A stretch of DNA of 62,633 nt, from assembly GCF_000775285.1 (NCBI RefSeq), contig NZ_JJML01000003.1:1-62633 (forward strand). Reading direction: 5' to 3'. The translations under genes were made by a program, and so were the position numbers. The stretch's first letter is position 1, and each line of letters opens with the position of its first letter. This document shows positions 38,595 through 49,595 of the stretch, piece by piece. This DNA is from Neosynechococcus sphagnicola sy1. GTDB taxonomy: Bacteria > Cyanobacteriota > Cyanobacteriia > Neosynechococcales > Neosynechococcaceae. The notes beneath the pieces are model-generated. The model saw only the letters and a program-made list of their open reading frames with translations, had not been told where the DNA came from and did not search any database.

Positions 38595-39768
38595 CTACTC
38601 AGGAATAATATGGGTGACCACGTTACTAGTACCACCACTGAGCATCACACGTTGATCCTGGAATTTTCCCCGTGCGGTTGGCCCAGTAGAGGTAAAGCTG
38701 GGATTCTGCTGTTGATAGAAAACATCACCCTCTGCGATGAAGTCGCGGGTGGGAATAAACCAGGTGAGTTGATTACTGGTAAGTAGCGCCTGATTGCGTT
38801 GACCAATGCCCTGCACCGCCCCGGTCAAATAGAAAATTTGTTTGGGGATATCCATCCACCCTTGGTTGGCATTGACGGTGACTCGATCCACTCGATGCAA
38901 CAGTTGAATCGGCACTTCCGAGGTCAGGGGTTTTTTGTTTAAGTCCCATAGGAGCGCCTGACTGGCAATATCAAGCGGTGGGTCTTTGAGGATTAATTTG
39001 GCAGTTTTTTTGTAGTAACACGGTTTTAGTTTTCTGATTCACCAGGGACTGGTAGCCCGTTGCTCGGTCAGTTAAGGTGGTGCCTTTATATTGGTCAACT
39101 TGAATGAAGCGATCGCCTACAACCTTTTGCTCCGCCATCAACCAAATCAAATGTTCAGTTTTGAGCTTCAAATTTGGGTCCTTCGAGGTAGCTGCCACCT
39201 CCCCGGTCATTTCCATGCGGCGGGCACGGCTAAACATCCGCCCCTCCCGTGCCGACCCCTGCATCTTTGGATGGGTCACGGTAAAGTGATTGCGCACCAT
39301 TAACAAATCCTTTTTGGGGTGCCACTCAGCCTCATTGCCCCTGAGAACGGCCCCGTCTTTAATCGCTGTGGCAACAATCTCCCCCTTGAGAAAAATCTGC
39401 TGCCCATTCTGCTGCACCATTCCTTGGAGTGCTTTGAAGCGATAGACTATCTTCCCGTCCTGGAACAGCTCACCGTTAGGCTGTTCAATCCGGGCTACCT
39501 TCTGGTCTTGACTATAGACAGCCCGCTTACCCCTGACTAGCCAGAGGGGATGCCCCTGAGCATCAGCCTGCTCCAGCACCACCTCTTTAAACACCAGATT
39601 GCCACCGGGATTTTCTGGAATGTCCTGGGTCAGGGGTGAGTCATTAAAGTTGCGACTCCCACAGGCCGTTGATCCCAAAAGTAGTGCGATCAATAACAGA
39701 CGCCTGAGAGTTAGTTGTAAGCACATACCCCCTAGACGCTGCTCACCCCTAAAGTTGTTCCGGCTCAT
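38595..39768 (-). CDS. lptC: LptC-like LPS-transport lipoprotein, one-base frameshift
   Basis: Repaired, this is about 390 residues. A lipoprotein signal (LLIALLLGSTAC) is followed by LptC/OstA-type beta repeats, with GNLVFKEVVLEQADAQGHPLW typical of cyanobacterial LptC. It should bridge the LptBFG ABC transporter to the periplasmic path for LPS. One extra T in the run 39005-39011 cuts the protein; corrected, KTAKLILKDPPLDIA is read into the second half. The start is ATG 39768 or ATG 39726, the latter placing the lipobox nearer the N-terminus. If 39768 is used it overlaps the NYN gene end by 20 bases. Confidence 0.82.
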
Positions 39769-40353
39769 CCACTAAACCAATGCCAGAGAGGGGTCGGTAG
39801 GTATAGCTGCGAGGGGTTTTTTTGAATATCTTCTTTGATATTGTCAAGATCCACGTAGCGATCAGCCACATTGATTAAGCTGTCACTGGTCATGGAACGG
39901 AGACTAACCACTTCAACCCGCACCCCTCGATAGCTAACGGCATCGACCGCATAGGCTAAATCACCGTCGCCACTGACTAAAACAGCAGTATCGTAGGAGC
40001 CTACCAATGCCATCATATCCACAGCAATCTCAACATCCAGATTGGCTTTCTTAGAGCCATCAGGCAATTGCACCAAATCTTTGGCAATCACCCGATACCC
40101 ATTCCGCCGCATCCACAACAAAAACCCCTGTTGCTTTTCATTGGTCCGATCCACTCCTGTATAGAAAAAACGAGCGCAAAAGACGGGAACCTGCGGTTAG
40201 ACGACAGAGCAGCTTGGTGTAATCAATCTCAATTCCAAGTTGAAGAGCTGCATAGAATAAGTTGGAGCCATCGATAAAGATAGCTACCCGACCCCGGTTT
40301 TCTAAAACCTGTTCTGGTGTAAAGACAGAGCCGCTATCTAAGTGATTCAACAT
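39749..40353 (-). CDS. NYN domain protein (LabA/DUF88 type), two frameshifts
   Basis: Repaired, this is 200 residues. The PIN-like NYN fold is seen as RVAIFIDGSNLFYAA, DVEIAVDMMALVGSYDTAVL, VSGDGDLAYAVDAV and VRVEVVSLRSM, with acidic residues at the expected metal positions. LabA of Synechococcus, a family member, affects circadian output; other members are putative RNases. One extra A in 40165-40170 and one extra T in 39817-39823 (plus-strand bases) break the frame. After repair it ends YRPLSGIGLVDEPEQL at 39749. The start is ATG 40353, 51 bases after repaired metG. Confidence 0.8.
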
Positions 40354-40404
40354 GTTTTTTGGACCTCAATTTATTATGTGAAAGCTTAAGTGCTTTGAAA
40401 TCAT

Positions 40405-42040
40405 CTAAGCAGTATCTTTTGCAGTATCTTTTAGAGAACTCGTTAACTCTGGCAATTCCAACCGTTGAAATACGGGCTTTGGTTCCGCCAAAATCTGCCC
40501 GGGGGGGAAGAATTCCCCAGGTGGCGTGGTGGTGGAACGGAGCTATCCCTGGCAAACCGACAGAATCCTGAAAATTGACCGCAAATCCCAGCTGTTGATA
40601 AATGGTGGAGCTGGTACTGGGGATGATCGGAGACAAAAGATAGGCAGCTAGGCGTACAGATTCTAAAACCGTATACAGCACAATTTCTAGCGCCGATTGT
40701 TGCCCCTGTTTGTACAGGGTCCAGGGGGCTTGTTCGTCAATGAGTTTGTTGCCAGCGCGCACCAGTCCTAGAACCGCTTCACAAACCTGATGGAATGCCA
40801 GATCTTCGTAGGCTTGGGCGACCTGTCCTCCCAGGGGAAGTGCCAGTTGTTTGAGGGGATGAGTCGGATCAATCTCGGCACCACTCAACGCTGGAACGTA
40901 GCCCTGGCAATATTTATGGGTCATCCTCAGGGTGCGGTTCAAAAGATTACCCAAGTCGTTTGCTAAATCAGCATTCAGGATGTGGACAAATCGTGTCTCG
41001 CTAAAGTCACCATCCCGTCCAAATTCAATTTCCTTCAAGAAATAGTACCGAATGGCATCAGCTCCATAGCGCTTCACCAAGGAAATTGGATCAAGGGTAT
41101 TCCCAAGACTTTTGCCCATTTTCTGACCATCTTTGGTCAGAAATCCGTGTCCAAATACCCGTTCCGGTAGGGATAAGCCAGCTGACATTAGCATTGCTGG
41201 CCAGTAAACAGCATGAAATCGCAGAATATCTTTACCAATTAAATGCAATTGAATCGGCCACCAGTGGCTGAGGGCATTCTCTAGAGTAGGTTCGGCATCA
41301 GGCTCAAGGAGAGCCGTAATATAGCCCAGTAGGGCATCAAACCAGACGTAAAGGGTATGACCGGGATCAACGGGAACGGGAAATCCCCAATCGAGGTTAA
41401 CACGGGAAATCGAGAAATCCTGTAACCCTTGGCTGACAAAATTCAAAACTTCATTGCGACGGATTTGCGGCTGAATAAAGCCAGGTTGGGTATGATAGAG
41501 AGCCTCCAATTGGGTTTGATATTTAGAAAGACGGAAGAAGTAGTTGACCTCATCTCGCCACTCAGCTTGACGATTGGGATGAATGGCACAGTAATGATCC
41601 GTGAGCAGATCACGTTCTTCTTTGAATTCTTCACAGGCTACACAGTACCAGCCCTGCTGCTGACCCAAGTAGATATCGCCGCGATCCCAGACGCGCTGAA
41701 AAAACGCTTGTACAATGGCATGATGACGGGGATCAGTGGTGCGACTGAAGCGATCGTACTGAATGTTTAGGGTTTGCCAGAGGATATCAAAGCCCGCTGC
41801 GATTTCGTCGCAGTGATCCTGGGGAGATCGCCCTCGACTTTCAGCGGTGCGCTGAATTTTTTGCCCATGTTCGTCGGTGCCCGTAATCAGCAGCACTGAT
41901 TTTCCCTGTAAGCGCTGATACCGTGCTACAACGTCCGCTGCAATCGTTGTATAGGCACTACCGATATGGGGAAGGTCGTTGACGTAGTAAAGCGGTGTTG
42001 TTAAAGCAAACCTAGAATTCTTTTTATCAGTAGAATTCAT
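40405..42040 (-). CDS. metG: Methionyl-tRNA synthetase, one-base frameshift near end
   Basis: Repaired, this is 544 residues. The HIGH-type motif is LPHIGSAYTT, and KMSKS appears as KMGKSLGNT. The zinc/editing region has CVACEEFKEERDLL. It charges tRNA-Met and is essential. An extra G in the plus-strand run 40501-40507 shifts the last stretch; corrected, LPPGQILAEPKPVFQRLELP is read and the stop moves to 40405-40407. Uncorrected, the frame would run to 40334 into the NYN start. The start is ATG 42040. Confidence 0.94.
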
Positions 42041-42508
42041 AAAAACAATTTAAGACCCCCCTGAGCACTCGTTGTAATGATTACCAATTAGGGGCTTGAG
42101 GAATGCGCCAAATTGCAATTTTTCTGGATTAAAAGGCTTCAATCTGAAACTGTGACGGGATCAGCTCCTGAGAATAAAAGGGAAGCATAGGGCTAATCCT
42201 AACGGTGATCTCAGTGAAAAAAAACTTAAAGAAAGCTTAAATCACCCAGAAGTTGGCACGGTCATTGCCGATCAAACTCAAACAGCTAATGCTGGTAAGT
42301 ACTAACCAAGCCCTGATTAGCAATGATCTACATGCTCCAAGGGATAAGAACTGATTTTAAAATCAGCAACTTGCTTCGGCCTGGATTGAAACCTGGTTTT
42401 TTAACTATAGTCGAAAGTGGCTCCTGTGTGCTAGGGATTTGTCTCAGTGTCGGGTGTCAGGGGACACATGGCCACCGCCAAATGTCCCGGCATCACCAGT
42501 GAACTGGT
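42041..42508. other. Intergenic stretch, no gene recognised
   Basis: About 470 bases separate the metG start from the DUF427 gene end. The part near 42041-42250 is AT-rich and probably includes the metG promoter. A small inverted repeat (GTGTC...GACAC near 42452) precedes the DUF427 stop. No coding frame or RNA gene is evident. Confidence 0.4.
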
Positions 42509-42796
42509 TCAAGCGGGTTCGACGCGCACGCCTTTCCAGAAAGCAATATAACCCGTAATGTTTTTAGCTGCTTCCTTGGGGATGGGGTAGTACCAGGCTG
42601 CATCTGGGTTGACTTTGCCATCCACCTCCAGGGTGTAATAACTGGCAACGCCCTTCCATCCGCAGGTGGTGTGGGTCTGACTCTCTTTGAAATAGGTGCG
42701 GTTGAGGGATTCAGGGGGAAAGTAGTAGTTCCCTTCCACCAGTTCGCAGCGATCGCTCTGGGCGAGAACTGCGCCATTCCAGATTGCTTTGGGCAT
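42509..42796 (-). CDS. DUF427 domain protein
   Basis: This 95-residue protein is a full-length DUF427 domain: MPKAIWNGAVLAQSDRCELV, EGNYYFPPESL, TCGWKGVASYYTLEVDGK and AAWYYPIPKEAAKNI. The function is unknown. The frame stays open upstream to 42829, but family members begin at MPKA, so the start is set at 42796. It is divergent from the acyl-activating enzyme gene. Confidence 0.87.
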   Translation of the reverse strand: MPKAIWNGAVLAQSDRCELVEGNYYFPPESLNRTYFKESQTHTTCGWKGVASYYTLEVDGKVNPDAAWYYPIPKEAAKNITGYIAFWKGVRVEPA

Positions 42797-42961
42797 AAGT
42801 TTTAAAATGCAATGGGGTTTCTGCTTCAATTGTGTACGAAGATCTACCCAGACGACATCCTGTCTCTAGTCGGTGAACTGGATACCCCCATCGTCGCAGA
42901 ATAGAATCCGTTGGCAAATTCAGCCACTGCTGTCACTCCCCATTCCCGTGCAACCTTGACT

Positions 42962-44934
42962 ATGAATGCCACTGTCTCCCCTCCGTCTGTGCAATTTACC
43001 GCAGCGGAACGCAAACGGCTACAAAAACTGGTGGACTATAACCAGATTCAGTCGATTCCAGATATCTGGGCGATCGCAGCTCAACAATTTGCTGATTTGA
43101 CCGCGCTCCATGATCCCCATGCCAAGCCTGCGGTGCAAATCAGTTACACCCAGTTGCATCAACAAATTCAGCAGTTTGCTGGGGGTTTGCAACAGTTGGG
43201 AATTCAGGTGGGCGATCGCGTCTGTCTGTTCGCAGACAATAGCCCCCGCTGGTTCATCGCTGACCAAGGAATTATGACGGCGGGGGGGTGAACGCAGTTC
43301 GCAGCTCCCAAGCAGAGCGGGAAGAGCTGTTATTTATTTGCAGCGACAGCGGTAGCAACTTACTGGTGCTCGAAGACCTAGATACATTTAATAAGTTGAA
43401 ACCCCGGTTGGGGGATCTGCCCATTCAAGCAGTCATCCTGCTCTCAGATCAGCCCATCGTCGGGGAGTCGAATTGGCAAGTGCTCAACTTTCAGCAGCTG
43501 ATGGACTTGGGAGCCAGTCGCCCCTTCCAGCCTGTTACCCTCAGTTCTGAGCAGTTGGCAACCCTAATCTATACCTCCGGCACCACGGGCAAACCAAAGG
43601 GCGTGATGCTCAGTCATGGCAATCTGCTGCACCAAGTCACGACCCTAGGCGTCGTGGTGCAGCCCCAACCCGGCAATCGAGTCCTGAGTATTTTGCCCAC
43701 CTGGCACTCCTTTGAGCGGAGTGTAGAATATTTTCTCCTGTCCCAGGGCTGTACCCAGGTCTATACCAATCTCCGCCAGGTCAAACGGGATCTGAAAACT
43801 TTCCAACCTTCTTACATGGTGGCGGTACCCCGTCTCTGGGAGTCGATCTATGAGGGAGTGCAAAAGCAACTGCGAGAACAATCTCCCCAGCAACAGTTGT
43901 TGGTGAAGACTTTAATCGGGATCAGTCAGCAGTATGTGGCTGCCCGCCGCATTGCCGAGGGCTTGGACATCAAGCACCTTCGTCCCTCCCTCGGCCAAGA
44001 ATGGTGGGCGAGACTCACAGCCCTAGTGCTCTCGCCCCTCCACGCCCTCGCTGACCAGTTGATCTATCGCAAGATCCGGGAGGGAACGGGCGGTCAACTC
44101 AAACAGGTGATTAGCGGCGGCGGCTCCCTAGCCATGCACCTGGAAATGTTTTATGAAATTGTCGGCATCCAGATTCTCGTCGGTTACGGTCTCACCGAAA
44201 CCTCCCCCGTGACCAATGCCCGCCGCCCTGAACGCAATCTGCGGGGTTCCTCCGGGCAACCCGTTCCTGGGACTGAAATTCGCATCATTGATCCAGAATC
44301 TCGCCAGCCCCTGCCCCAGGGACAGCGGGGACTGGTGCTGATTCGTGGCCCCCAAGTGATGCGGGGATACTATCAAAATCCCCAGGCCACGGCCAAGGCC
44401 ATTGATGCCGAAGGCTGGTTTGATTCCGGTGACCTGGGATGGGTCACCGCTGAAAATCACCTGGTGTTAACCGGAAGAGCCAAGGATACGATTGTGCTCA
44501 CCAATGGCGAAAACATTGAGCCTCAACCCATCGAGGATGCCTGTCTCCGCAGCCCTTACATTGCTCAGATTGTCTTGGTGGGTCAAGACCAGCGATCGCT
44601 AGGAGCCTTGATAGTCCCCAACCTTGAGGTTCTTCAGACCTGGGCGCATAGCCAACAACTGCATCTGCAACTCCCCCAAGCTCCTGACCAGCCGCCTTCA
44701 CAAAAACGCTCTCTGACCCTGGAAAGTCCGGAGGTCATGGATCTGTTCCGTAAAGAACTCAACCGGGAAGTGCAAAATCGTCCCAGCTATCGTCCCGATG
44801 ACCGCGTTGGGCCGTTCCGGCTCCTGAGCGAACCCTTCACGATGGAAAATGGCCTCATGACCCAAACCTTAAAAGTTCGGCGGTCTGTTGTCATGGAACG
44901 CTACCAGGGTATCATTAACGAGTTGTTCACCTAA
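42962..44934 (+). CDS. aas: Long-chain acyl-CoA/acyl-ACP synthetase (AMP-binding), frameshift
   Basis: Repaired, this is 657 residues. It activates fatty acids with ATP. Motifs are YTSGTTGKPKGVMLSHGN, GYGLTETSPV and WFDSGDLGW, then LTGRAKDTIVLTNGENIEP. It resembles cyanobacterial acyl-ACP synthetases that recycle free fatty acids from membranes, typically about 650-700 residues. One missing G in the run 43282-43288 breaks the frame between GIMTAG and VNAVRSSQAEREE. The start is ATG 42962; TTG 42911 opens the frame earlier but is less likely. Confidence 0.88.
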
Positions 44935-45054
44935 TGCAGGTGTGCCCAGTTCTCCCTGCCTGCGAGCTTGCCAATGCATCAGCGACTGGCCGTACTGAGT
45001 CACTGAATGTCCTAAATATTTTCCCTGTCCTACTGTCTTTCATGTGAACGTTTT

Positions 45055-45505
45055 ATGGATATTCCCAATACCCAACTGCTGCTCAAACGCCCTGTCACCC
45101 TTAAGGCCATTGTGACGCCCCGCTGGAAAGAAGAAGTGCAGCAACAACTGCAAGCCCAGATCAACCAACTGGACGATCAATTTCAGCAGTTAGAAATGCA
45201 AGGGCAGCGCATGGTTGCCGAGGTACAGAAGCAAAACCTCCAAACCCCCTGGCCCTCAGGTGACGCAGCAGATCGAAAATATTCAAGCTCAGATCAACCA
45301 GAAGAAAAGCGAACTCCTCGATCAGAAAAACCAGATTTTGCAAAATCTGCAACAGATTCAACTCCTAGAAATGAATCAAGAGGTGTTTCAAGGCCAGATC
45401 GAGGGCTTTTTCCGCATTGAACTGGGGGACAATATGGTGCATAAAATGCAGGTAGAAGTTCTCCTGCGGGATGGGATTGTCGAAGAAATTCGCGGAGATG
45501 TGTAG
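45055..45505 (+). CDS. YlqD family protein, one-base frameshift
   Basis: Repaired, this is 149 residues. The central half is a long glutamine-rich coiled coil (EEVQQQLQAQINQLDDQFQQ and so on), and the C-terminus (FFRIELGDNMVHKMQVEVLL) is a small beta domain of the YlqD family. The function is unknown. An extra C in 45245-45249 breaks the frame; corrected, it reads NLQTPGPQVTQQIENIQ. The E2 gene starts 6 bases after the stop, so they are probably co-transcribed. Confidence 0.83.
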
Positions 45506-45511
45506 CGGTCT

Positions 45512-46765
45512 ATGATCTATGAAGTTTTCATGCCAGCCCTGAGTTCGACTATGACCGAGGGGAAAATTGTTTCCTGGACGAAGGCTCCCGGTGACAAGGT
45601 GGAGAAGGGCGAAACCGTGGTGATTGTCGAGTCTGATAAGGCTGACATGGATGTGGAGGCTTTCTATGAAGGCTATTTGGCATCCATTGTGGTTCCAGCT
45701 GGAGCGGTGGCTCCGGTGGGAATGACCATTGCCTATCTGGCAGAAACCATCGCCGAAATTGCCACCGCTCAGCAACAGGCTCAAGCCACAACCACCCCTA
45801 TTGCACCGCCGCCGCCACCCCCCCCCGCCGCCGCTGTTGCCAGTGGCAATGGGACTCCCCAAGTCCCAGCCACACCACTCCGGAGTGGCCGCCCCATCAT
45901 TTCCCCCCGCGCCCGCAAGTTGGCTAAGGAATTAGGCGTTGACCTCGGTACCCTGACTGGAAGCGGTCCCCATGGCAGAATTGTGGCGGCGGATGTAGAA
46001 GCTGTTTCCGGTGAAAAAACAGCGATGGCGATCGCTCCTTCTGTGGCAGCTGTGGCTAAAGCCCCAACCCCGATCGTCGCCAAAACCACCCCAGGGATTC
46101 TCGTCCCCTTCACAACACTGCAAGCTGCGGTGGTACGCAATATGGTTGCCAGTTTGGAAGTTCCCACCTTCCATGTGGGATACACCATCACCACCGATCC
46201 CCTTGATCAGCTGTATAAACAAATCAAATCCAAGGGGGTGACGATGACGGTGCTGCTGGCAAAGGCTGTTGCCCTGACCTTGCAGAAGCATCCGTTACTG
46301 AGTGCCAGCTACACTCCCCAGGGAATTCAGCACAGTCGTGCGATTAACATTGCCGTAGCGGTGGCCATGGAAGATGGGGGATTGATTACCCCGGTGCTCC
46401 AGCAGGCCGATCAGGTGGATATCTATGCCCTCGCTCGGAACTGGAAAGATTTGGTGGCCCGCTCCCGTACCAAGCAGTTGCAGCCCGATGAGTATAACTC
46501 CGGCACCTTTACCCTCTCAAATTTGGGGATGTTTGGGGTGGATCGATTTGATGCCATTTTACCCCCCGGTCAAGGGGCGATCTTGGCTATTGGAGCCTCC
46601 CGGCCTCAGGTGGTTGCCACCAAGGATGGATTGATGGGGGTGCGGAGCCAGATGCAGGTCAACCTCACCTGTGATCATCGAGTGATCTATGGGGCGGATG
46701 CTGCTGCGTTTCTGCAAGATTTGGCTAAACTGATCGAAACCAATCCCCCATCGTTGACCCTCTAA
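45512..46765 (+). CDS. pdhC: Pyruvate dehydrogenase E2 (dihydrolipoamide acetyltransferase)
   Basis: This 417-residue subunit has one lipoyl domain (VESDKADMDVEAF, Lys being the lipoylation site), an alanine/proline linker, an E1/E3-binding domain (SPRARKLAKELGVDLGTLTG) and the catalytic domain ending in LTCDHRVIYGADAAAFLQDL (active His). It transfers acetyl groups to CoA. It follows ylqD closely. Genes for E1 and E3 are not in this window, as is common in cyanobacteria. Confidence 0.94.
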   Translation: MIYEVFMPALSSTMTEGKIVSWTKAPGDKVEKGETVVIVESDKADMDVEAFYEGYLASIVVPAGAVAPVGMTIAYLAETIAEIATAQQQAQATTTPIAPPPPPPPAAAVASGNGTPQVPATPLRSGRPIISPRARKLAKELGVDLGTLTGSGPHGRIVAADVEAVSGEKTAMAIAPSVAAVAKAPTPIVAKTTPGILVPFTTLQAAVVRNMVASLEVPTFHVGYTITTDPLDQLYKQIKSKGVTMTVLLAKAVALTLQKHPLLSASYTPQGIQHSRAINIAVAVAMEDGGLITPVLQQADQVDIYALARNWKDLVARSRTKQLQPDEYNSGTFTLSNLGMFGVDRFDAILPPGQGAILAIGASRPQVVATKDGLMGVRSQMQVNLTCDHRVIYGADAAAFLQDLAKLIETNPPSLTL

Positions 46766-46833
46766 GGAATTGAAACAGTTCTCGTCCTCTGGGTGAGCCA
46801 ATCCCTGAGCAATAACCGACTGAATCATCTGTT

Positions 46834-48387
46834 TTAGAGGGAATTCCGTCGGTTGTTGGGTTTTTCAGGTGGTTCTACCTCTGGGGTTAAGGGTTTGACG
46901 ACGCGGGCGATCGCCTGTTGAACGAATGTCTTGATAAACTCATCCCGGCGATTCAGTTGGAACTGCCGCTGTACCACTTCCGTGATCCCGCCATCCCCCC
47001 AATCTTGGTCGTGGCGAAAATATTCCACGAAGCTTTTCCCAGCAATGCGCGTGAGGTAGGCGGCACTGACCCCTTGAATCGCCCGACCCACCAAAAAGCC
47101 GCCCACGCTTAATTGCAACGCCGCCGTTAACAACTCCACAGCTCCTTTGACAATACCCAGGCTGGTGAGGGTTTTGGCGAGGGAAACCGCTAATTCCCGT
47201 CCCCGTTCTATATTTAGTTCACAGCCATAAATTTTGCCAATTTCCACCACCATTTGGGCATTGACAGCGGCGGCGGCCAACAGATCCACCACAGGTAAGG
47301 GGGTCATGGCTACTACCCCAGCACCAATCCACTGAAATCGTTCAATGGCTTTTTCGGCAAGACGGCGGCGCTGACCGTCGATCAGGCGGCGGGCTTCTTC
47401 ACTGAGACGTTGGGACTGTAACAAAATATTGTCCGCAATCAGGTCTTCGCCTTCTGCCCTCAGAATTGCTGCCATGCGCCGAATTAACGGCATCACCTCT
47501 GAGTCGGGCTGAAAAACTTCCCCACTCTCTAAGACAACTGCTTGGGGCTTGGCGGTGACGGCAATCACGTCCATCGCCGGTACTGCCCCCCGAACCCGTT
47601 CTCGCAGGCGAGCCAGAATCACCTCCCGATCAATTTCAGGGTACAGATCGGCTTTGTTCAGCACCAGCAGCGATCGCTTGCCAATTTCAGCTAAAGCCCG
47701 GAGGGAGCCATATTCTGACTTTTGAAGATCATTATTCACTACAAAAATCAACAGATCCGCTTCCGTAGCCAGTTGCCGCGCCAGTTGCTCCCGCTCGGTA
47801 CCTGCCGTTCCCGCTTCTAAAATTCCCGGCGTATCGGTGATCAGAATCTCCCGCGCCAAGCCTTTGAGTTTCAGGCAGTAGGTTTCCCCCACTGCTGTCG
47901 TGCCCATCGGTGCCCCCACCTCCCCCACCATCCGCCCCATCAGGGCATTGATCAGGGAGGTTTTACCCGCCGAACCCGTGCCAAATACCACCACTTGAAT
48001 CTCCCCACGGGCAAAGCTGGCTGCAATTTCCTGCGATCGCTGGAGCAACACTTGCCGCGACACTTCATCCTGAATTTGATTTACCTGCTGACGCACCGCT
48101 TTCAAGGTTTCCTCTGCGGCTTCGGCTTTGGCGGCGGGAATCCGAGCAGCGGCAAGGCGACCTTTACTGCGAGTCGGTTGCTGAAACAGCAGGGCATAGT
48201 AGACAAAAGCAACAATCAACACCACCAGCAACACAATTAAGACAAACATCAACGTGTTTGCCAGAAAAGGGTTGGTGTAGTAGGAAATTTGCCAGTAAAA
48301 CTGTTGTAACGCCCCCACCAACCAGATCATCAGCCCTAGAACAACGCAGAGGCCAACAATCAGTAGTAACAGGCGGGAAGGAGGCAT
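46834..48387 (-). CDS. Membrane-anchored GTPase with DUF697-like domain
   Basis: This 517-residue protein starts with two hydrophobic helices (about residues 5-25 and 45-70). A GTPase domain follows: G1 FGTGSAGKTSLINAL, G3 DTPG and G4 LNKADLY. The C-terminal hydrophobic region (VVAMTPLPVVDLLAAAAV, and later VKGAVELLTAALQLSVGG) is DUF697-like. Such proteins are widespread in cyanobacteria and chloroplasts, with roles not settled. The frame stays open to 48489, but MPPSRLLLLIVG is the likelier start (48387). It is convergent with pdhC. Confidence 0.85.
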   Translation of the reverse strand: MPPSRLLLLIVGLCVVLGLMIWLVGALQQFYWQISYYTNPFLANTLMFVLIVLLVVLIVAFVYYALLFQQPTRSKGRLAAARIPAAKAEAAEETLKAVRQQVNQIQDEVSRQVLLQRSQEIAASFARGEIQVVVFGTGSAGKTSLINALMGRMVGEVGAPMGTTAVGETYCLKLKGLAREILITDTPGILEAGTAGTEREQLARQLATEADLLIFVVNNDLQKSEYGSLRALAEIGKRSLLVLNKADLYPEIDREVILARLRERVRGAVPAMDVIAVTAKPQAVVLESGEVFQPDSEVMPLIRRMAAILRAEGEDLIADNILLQSQRLSEEARRLIDGQRRRLAEKAIERFQWIGAGVVAMTPLPVVDLLAAAAVNAQMVVEIGKIYGCELNIERGRELAVSLAKTLTSLGIVKGAVELLTAALQLSVGGFLVGRAIQGVSAAYLTRIAGKSFVEYFRHDQDWGDGGITEVVQRQFQLNRRDEFIKTFVQQAIARVVKPLTPEVEPPEKPNNRRNSL

Positions 48388-48793
48388 GAATCCAGGACAA
48401 CAGACCAACGCCTTAATACTATCTCTGATGCTAGAGGGAATTTCCAGCAATTTTATCGGCGACAAGCCAAGGCAGAACAGCCAGACCACAACGCAACTTT
48501 AATGTTTCAGCAACTATTCCCTTGCCCGTGCCATCAGTCGTCCTACCTGGGGTCAATTAGTCAGATAACTGCAACACTTTCTAAGTTTAAGATCTGAGTT
48601 AATAGTGGCTGCATATCCCTGTAAGTGTATAGCCGAGAACACTATCATACCAAATCCTGAAGATCCAGCAATTTGTTTGTCAAATTCGTAGGTGGCGGTT
48701 TAGGGAATTAGAAGTATTGAATGCGTTCAAGGCTGATGGAGATCGCCCCTCATCCCGAATCTGGCGGCTGAATGATTGGCTGGAATGGATATG
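48388..48793. other. Intergenic stretch between divergent genes
   Basis: This segment separates the GTPase gene from the repeats upstream of vapB. No coding frame, RNA gene or hairpin is evident. It should contain the promoters of the two divergent genes; 48580-48660 is AT-rich. Confidence 0.35.
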
Positions 48794-48843
48794 AAAAAGT
48801 GGCATAGAATAATTAAATGTGGCACGTCCAGAAAAATGTGGCA
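48794..48843. promoter_or_regulatory. Three short direct repeats before the antitoxin gene
   Basis: AAATGTGGCA occurs exactly at 48815-48824 and 48834-48843, with a near copy (AAAAGTGGCA) ending at 48804. Spacing is 19-20 bases, about two helical turns, so all three lie on one face of the DNA. They lie immediately upstream of the likely antitoxin start (48856). VapBC pairs repress their own promoter, so these are candidate operator sites. They could instead be chance repeats in a short AT-rich region. Confidence 0.5.
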
Positions 48844-48855
48844 TTCAAGGGAAAT

Positions 48856-49122
48856 ATGAATAAACTATCCCCATCGGTAGACGTGAATCTGGGTCGCCAA
48901 GGTCGATTAGTGATTCCGGCAGCGTTGCGGCGATCGCTGGGGTTTGAGGAGGGCGATACGTTGGTGGCGCGGGAGGAGGCGGGGCGATTGGTGTTGGAAA
49001 AACCGGAAACAATTAAGCAACGGCTGAAGGCGCGATTTGCGCAGGTGCCGAACGATCGCAGCTTGGTGGATGAATTGATTGCAGAACGGCGGGAAGAGGC
49101 AAAGCAGGAAGCAGCGGAATGA
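48856..49122 (+). CDS. vapB: AbrB/VapB-type antitoxin
   Basis: This 88-residue protein has an N-terminal swapped-hairpin DNA-binding domain (VNLGRQGRLVIPAALRRSLG, then GDTLVAREEAGRLVLEKP) and a charged C-terminal part that would wrap the toxin. ATG 48856, with AAGGGA 4 bases upstream, is preferred over ATG 48817, which lies inside one of the repeats. The stop overlaps the toxin start (ATGA at 49119-49122). Confidence 0.87.
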   Translation: MNKLSPSVDVNLGRQGRLVIPAALRRSLGFEEGDTLVAREEAGRLVLEKPETIKQRLKARFAQVPNDRSLVDELIAERREEAKQEAAE

Positions 49123-49502
49123 CGGTTGTTTTGGATGCTTCGGCCCTGCTGGCGTATTTGAAGGCTGAGCCGGGGGGCGATCTCGTGGATGGGGTGCTGG
49201 CGGAATCGGTGATATCGAGTGTGAATTGGGCGGAAGTGATCCAAAAGTCGATCGCCGCAAGTGTGAATGTGGATGGAATGCTGGATGACTTGGAGGCGCT
49301 GGGGTTGGTGGTAGAACCGTTTACGCCGGAAGATGGCGAAATGGCGGGACGACTCTGGGAACAGACGAGACAAGCAGGTTTGTCCCTGGGCGATCGCGCT
49401 TGTTTGAGTTTGGGACTGAGATTGGGAGTTAATGTTTTGACAGCCGATCACGCCTGGACAGCTCTCAATCTGTCTCTCGATATGCAGGTGATTAGAACTT
49501 GA
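49119..49502 (+). CDS. vapC: VapC-type PIN domain toxin
   Basis: This 127-residue PIN-domain ribonuclease has the acidic residues of the active site: Asp in VVLDASALLAYLKAEPGG, Glu in NWAEVIQK, Asp in LSLGDRACLSLG and Asp in VLTADHAW. VapC toxins cleave tRNA or rRNA when VapB is lost. It is coupled to vapB by ATGA. A strong hairpin terminator lies 94 bases downstream. Confidence 0.88.
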   Translation: MTVVLDASALLAYLKAEPGGDLVDGVLAESVISSVNWAEVIQKSIAASVNVDGMLDDLEALGLVVEPFTPEDGEMAGRLWEQTRQAGLSLGDRACLSLGLRLGVNVLTADHAWTALNLSLDMQVIRT

Positions 49503-49595
49503 TACCTAAACGATACCCAAACTGCCATGAAATACCCCAATCTTAACCGCACAATCAAAACACCTGCACTATGGCGCATAGGTACCTTAAACGAC

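Noticed and set aside
48813-49451. 212-codon minus-strand frame across vapBC
   Set aside because: Shadow of vapB and vapC, which have clear domains and coupled ATGA overlap.
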